A stretch of 7,003 bases of DNA, taken from assembly GCA_016867615.1 (NCBI GenBank), contig VGJG01000086.1, positions 1 through 7,003 on the forward strand. The letters are read 5' to 3'. The position numbers were made by a program, and so were the translations under genes. Under the pieces are notes generated by a model. The model saw nothing but the letters and a program-made list of their open reading frames with translations. It searched no databases and had not been told where the DNA came from. Source of the stretch: Candidatus Aminicenantota bacterium. Its GTDB lineage: Bacteria; Acidobacteriota; Aminicenantia; Aminicenantales; JAFGAV01. Below are positions 5,827 through 7,003 of the stretch, in pieces; positions within the stretch are counted from its first letter, which is position 1; each line of letters begins with the position of its first letter.

Positions 5827-6576
5827 TTACTTCTTGAGCGATGATTTGTCGAAAATGCCGGGCGGGAGGGCGGCATCGAATTCGACGGACTCGATCTTGA
5901 ACTCCGTCCCTTCCCCCGCCTTGAGCGCGTCCTTGAATACCGCGTGCGTCGAAACCCAGCGGCCGCCGAAACGCCGGACTTCGCGAACCTCGAGCGTCTT
6001 GAGCAGCCGGCCTCCTCTGGCGAAGCGCTCCTCGCGCAGGACGAGGAACCGCTCCCGGTCCACCCAGACCTTGCGGCGGTGATAGGCGACGTCGTCCTTC
6101 GAGGCCGTCAGCTCCAGCACCCAGCAGGACCGCCCCTCGCAGGTCTCCTCGCCCGCCGTGACGGCCGTGTAGGCGTCGCGCAGCCGGTTGTTCTCCATCA
6201 TGTCTTCATAGGACAGGTCCGAGCCCATGACCGACTGCCGGAGCATGTGGCCCGAGATGCTGATCGTCCGGTCCGTCGCGGGCGAGTAGGTCCAAAGCCG
6301 GTCGCCGAGCTTGAGCATCTTCACGCCCTTCTCCCGGGGCGGAGAGAGGTACTCGGTGAAGGCTTTGTCGTCGCCCTCGACCCAGGACTTGGCCTTGATC
6401 GTCCGGCTCGCGCGGCGGCCGTGGATGGTCATCTCGCTGACGATGATCTTCGACCCCGGAACGGCGTTCCTGTCCACGCGGTCGAGGATCTCGTCCGCGG
6501 ACAGAGTTTGGGCGCCCGCCGGCGCGGCCGAACAGAATCCCAAGATGAATAGAATGATGCCCAAGTTGGGCATCAT
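5827..6576 (-). CDS. Outer membrane lipoprotein-sorting protein (LolA-like)
   Basis: This is a 249-residue exported protein of the outer-membrane lipoprotein-sorting family (LolA/LolB-like fold, Pfam PF17131 type). An N-terminal hydrophobic segment (residues 5-20) ends in PAGAQ, a plausible signal-peptidase I site near 22-23. The family core is clear: KGVKMLKLGDRLWTYSPA (83-100), ISISGHMLRQSVMGSDLSYE (105-124), a cysteine pair C146/C151, and HRRKVWVDRERFLVLREE (166-183). The family-typical ending FDKSSLKK is also present. Such proteins are periplasmic and often occur with transporters or outer-membrane proteins; the exact cargo is unknown. The start is one of two tandem ATGs (6576 or 6573), with GGAGGG 11 nt upstream of the first. 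The signal peptide lacks the usual positive charge, and the start codons lie in a palindrome. The same frame stays open upstream to an ATG at 6936, but that 120-codon extension has no protein-like character. Confidence 0.88.
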   Translation of the reverse strand: MMPNLGIILFILGFCSAAPAGAQTLSADEILDRVDRNAVPGSKIIVSEMTIHGRRASRTIKAKSWVEGDDKAFTEYLSPPREKGVKMLKLGDRLWTYSPATDRTISISGHMLRQSVMGSDLSYEDMMENNRLRDAYTAVTAGEETCEGRSCWVLELTASKDDVAYHRRKVWVDRERFLVLREERFARGGRLLKTLEVREVRRFGGRWVSTHAVFKDALKAGEGTEFKIESVEFDAALPPGIFDKSSLKK

Positions 6577-6577
6577 T
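6553..6577. repeat. Perfect 25-nt palindrome over the start codons of the LolA-like gene
   Basis: AATGATGCCCAA (6553-6564) and TTGGGCATCATT (6566-6577) are exact reverse complements around a single G. In the minus-strand mRNA this would fold as an 11-bp stem with a 3-nt loop. That stem would bury both tandem AUG codons of the LolA-like gene. The Shine-Dalgarno GGAGGG lies just outside the stem. It could be a translational control hairpin or a protein-binding site. Confidence 0.7.
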
Positions 6578-6932
6578 GATTTTCGCGCCCTCCGCCCGCA
6601 TGCCGTCCGGCCGGGCGCACGCCCCGCCTTCCCCCATCTCTCCGTCGATGTTCTCCGTTTCTCCCCTGATTTATGAAAAGACGGGGGCCCGCCCGGAATA
6701 AAAGCTCGCGGCGCACATCCCCGCTCTTCCCGAGCGCGGATCGAATCCCCTGTCGCGGTCGAACGGACGGCTCCCCCTGAAACCCTCAATGAACGGCTCC
6801 TCTCACCAGGCGGGGATGCGTGTCCGTCGGCCGACGAGAGCATATGCCGCGGGACCGCAACCTCTCCGGCCGTGCGATGAACCCGTTGCGTTCCGACCCG
6901 CCGGTGCAGACGATCCCGATGCGTTTGAGCGT
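6577..6932. other. Non-coding stretch upstream of the LolA-like gene
   Basis: These 356 bases hold no convincing intact gene. Open frames exist on both strands, but their translations are arginine/proline-rich and look like shadows of high GC content. On the minus strand the stretch carries the Shine-Dalgarno of the LolA-like gene, a weak hairpin with a U-rich tail (6674-6695), and a possible phosphofructokinase-like relic at its right end. No clear promoter for the LolA-like gene is visible; CATAAA near 6672 lacks a matching -35 box. Confidence 0.6.
6674..6695 (-). terminator. Weak terminator-like hairpin
   Basis: On the minus strand CGGG-CGGGCC-CCCG (6695-6682) forms a 4-bp GC stem with a 6-nt loop, followed directly by TCTTTTC. 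It would stop transcripts arriving from the gene at the right edge before the LolA-like gene. The stem is short, so this is tentative. Confidence 0.25.
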
Positions 6933-6936
6933 TCAT
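6786..6936 (-). pseudogene. Possible frameshifted phosphofructokinase N-terminal relic
   Basis: An ATG at 6936 overlaps the preceding gene's stop (ATGA) and has AAGGAG 8 nt upstream, a textbook coupled start. The frame it opens makes no recognisable protein. One base out of frame, the same bases read LKRIGIVCTGGSERNGFI. Removing one base after codon 2 would give M-N-L-K-R-I-G-I-V. This recalls the start of phosphofructokinases, in which an IGIV/IGIL strand leads into a glycine-rich GG...GxN loop and then a VI pair. After about 20 residues the likeness is lost, and that frame stops at TGA 6788. The rest of the gene is absent, so it would be a dead remnant. The match is short and may be chance. 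Confidence 0.3.
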
Positions 6937-7003
6937 GTTTCGAGCTCCTTGAACAGCCGCGCCGTCTGGCGCTTGTAGATGCCGCGGCCGGCGATGGCCG
7001 TCC
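6933..7003 (-). CDS. 3' end of an unidentified gene
   Basis: The last 22 codons of a minus-strand frame enter from the right edge, reading TAIAGRGIYKRQTARLFKEL-ET and ending at TGA (6935-6933). The peptide looks like a real helical C-terminus (basic and amphipathic). The stop is overlapped by an ATG that carries a good Shine-Dalgarno within this gene, a typical operon junction. Too little is visible to name a family. Confidence 0.5.
   Translation of the reverse strand, partial: TAIAGRGIYKRQTARLFKELET

Noticed and set aside
5808..5830. Intrinsic terminator after the LolA-like gene
   Set aside because: GGCCT/AGGCC forms only a 5-bp stem. The T-run (TTTT) follows it on the plus strand, whereas the gene runs on the minus strand, so it does not fit as that gene's terminator.
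5827..6936. LolA-like gene starting at ATG 6936 (369 codons)
   Set aside because: The ATG at 6936 has a good Shine-Dalgarno and the frame is open, but the first 120 codons are Arg/Pro/Ser-rich and unlike the family. They would also bury the signal peptide internally. The start at 6576 gives normal length and a signal sequence.
1..7003. CRISPR arrays, tRNA or rRNA genes, toxin-antitoxin or defence genes
   Set aside because: No regularly spaced direct repeats, tRNA cloverleaf with TTCGANNC-type arm, rRNA segment or defence-protein motif was seen on either strand.

Overview
The window is a GC-rich bacterial chromosome segment from a diderm (Gram-negative-type) organism. The diderm call rests on a lipoprotein signal peptide, a predicted outer-membrane beta-barrel protein and a LolA-like outer-membrane lipoprotein-sorting protein. 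An uncultured Acidobacteriota/Aminicenantes-type lineage would fit, but the sequence alone cannot fix the taxon.

Positions 1-3256 (+ strand) hold a tightly packed housekeeping cluster: the 3' part of radA (recombination ATPase), a membrane-anchored PIN/TRAM protein of the YacL family, ispD and ispF. The last two encode the third and fifth enzymes of the MEP isoprenoid pathway. The order matches the Firmicutes radA-disA-yacL-ispD-ispF block, but disA is missing between radA and yacL. Spacing is 31 nt, then 4 nt, then an 8-nt overlap, so one transcript is likely; its promoter lies left of the window.

Positions 3257-3482 are a tail-to-tail junction. They hold a 52-codon remnant matching the C-terminal half of the UPF0145/YbjQ heavy-metal-binding family, with neither the N-terminal half nor a stop codon.

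Positions 3483-6576 hold three minus-strand genes for exported proteins, listed in transcription order from high to low coordinate: a LolA-like outer-membrane lipoprotein-sorting protein (5827-6576), an outer-membrane beta-barrel protein (4765-5640), and an esterase-like-phytase-domain lipoprotein (3483-4658). The beta-barrel gene has a strong Shine-Dalgarno sequence and a good sigma70-like promoter, but an in-frame TAG interrupts it at codon 48. Between it and the LolA-like gene is a 97-bp element with perfect 16-bp inverted ends that looks like a miniature transposable element. The start codons of the LolA-like gene lie inside a perfect 25-nt palindrome.

Positions 6577-7003 are largely non-coding. 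At the far edge is the 3' end of an unidentified minus-strand gene. Its stop overlaps an ATG with a good Shine-Dalgarno, after which a short frameshifted stretch resembles the nucleotide-binding start of a phosphofructokinase.

I see no complete new multi-gene system. The unusual content is a set of decayed genes and palindromic structures concentrated in 3297-3493 and 5460-6936.
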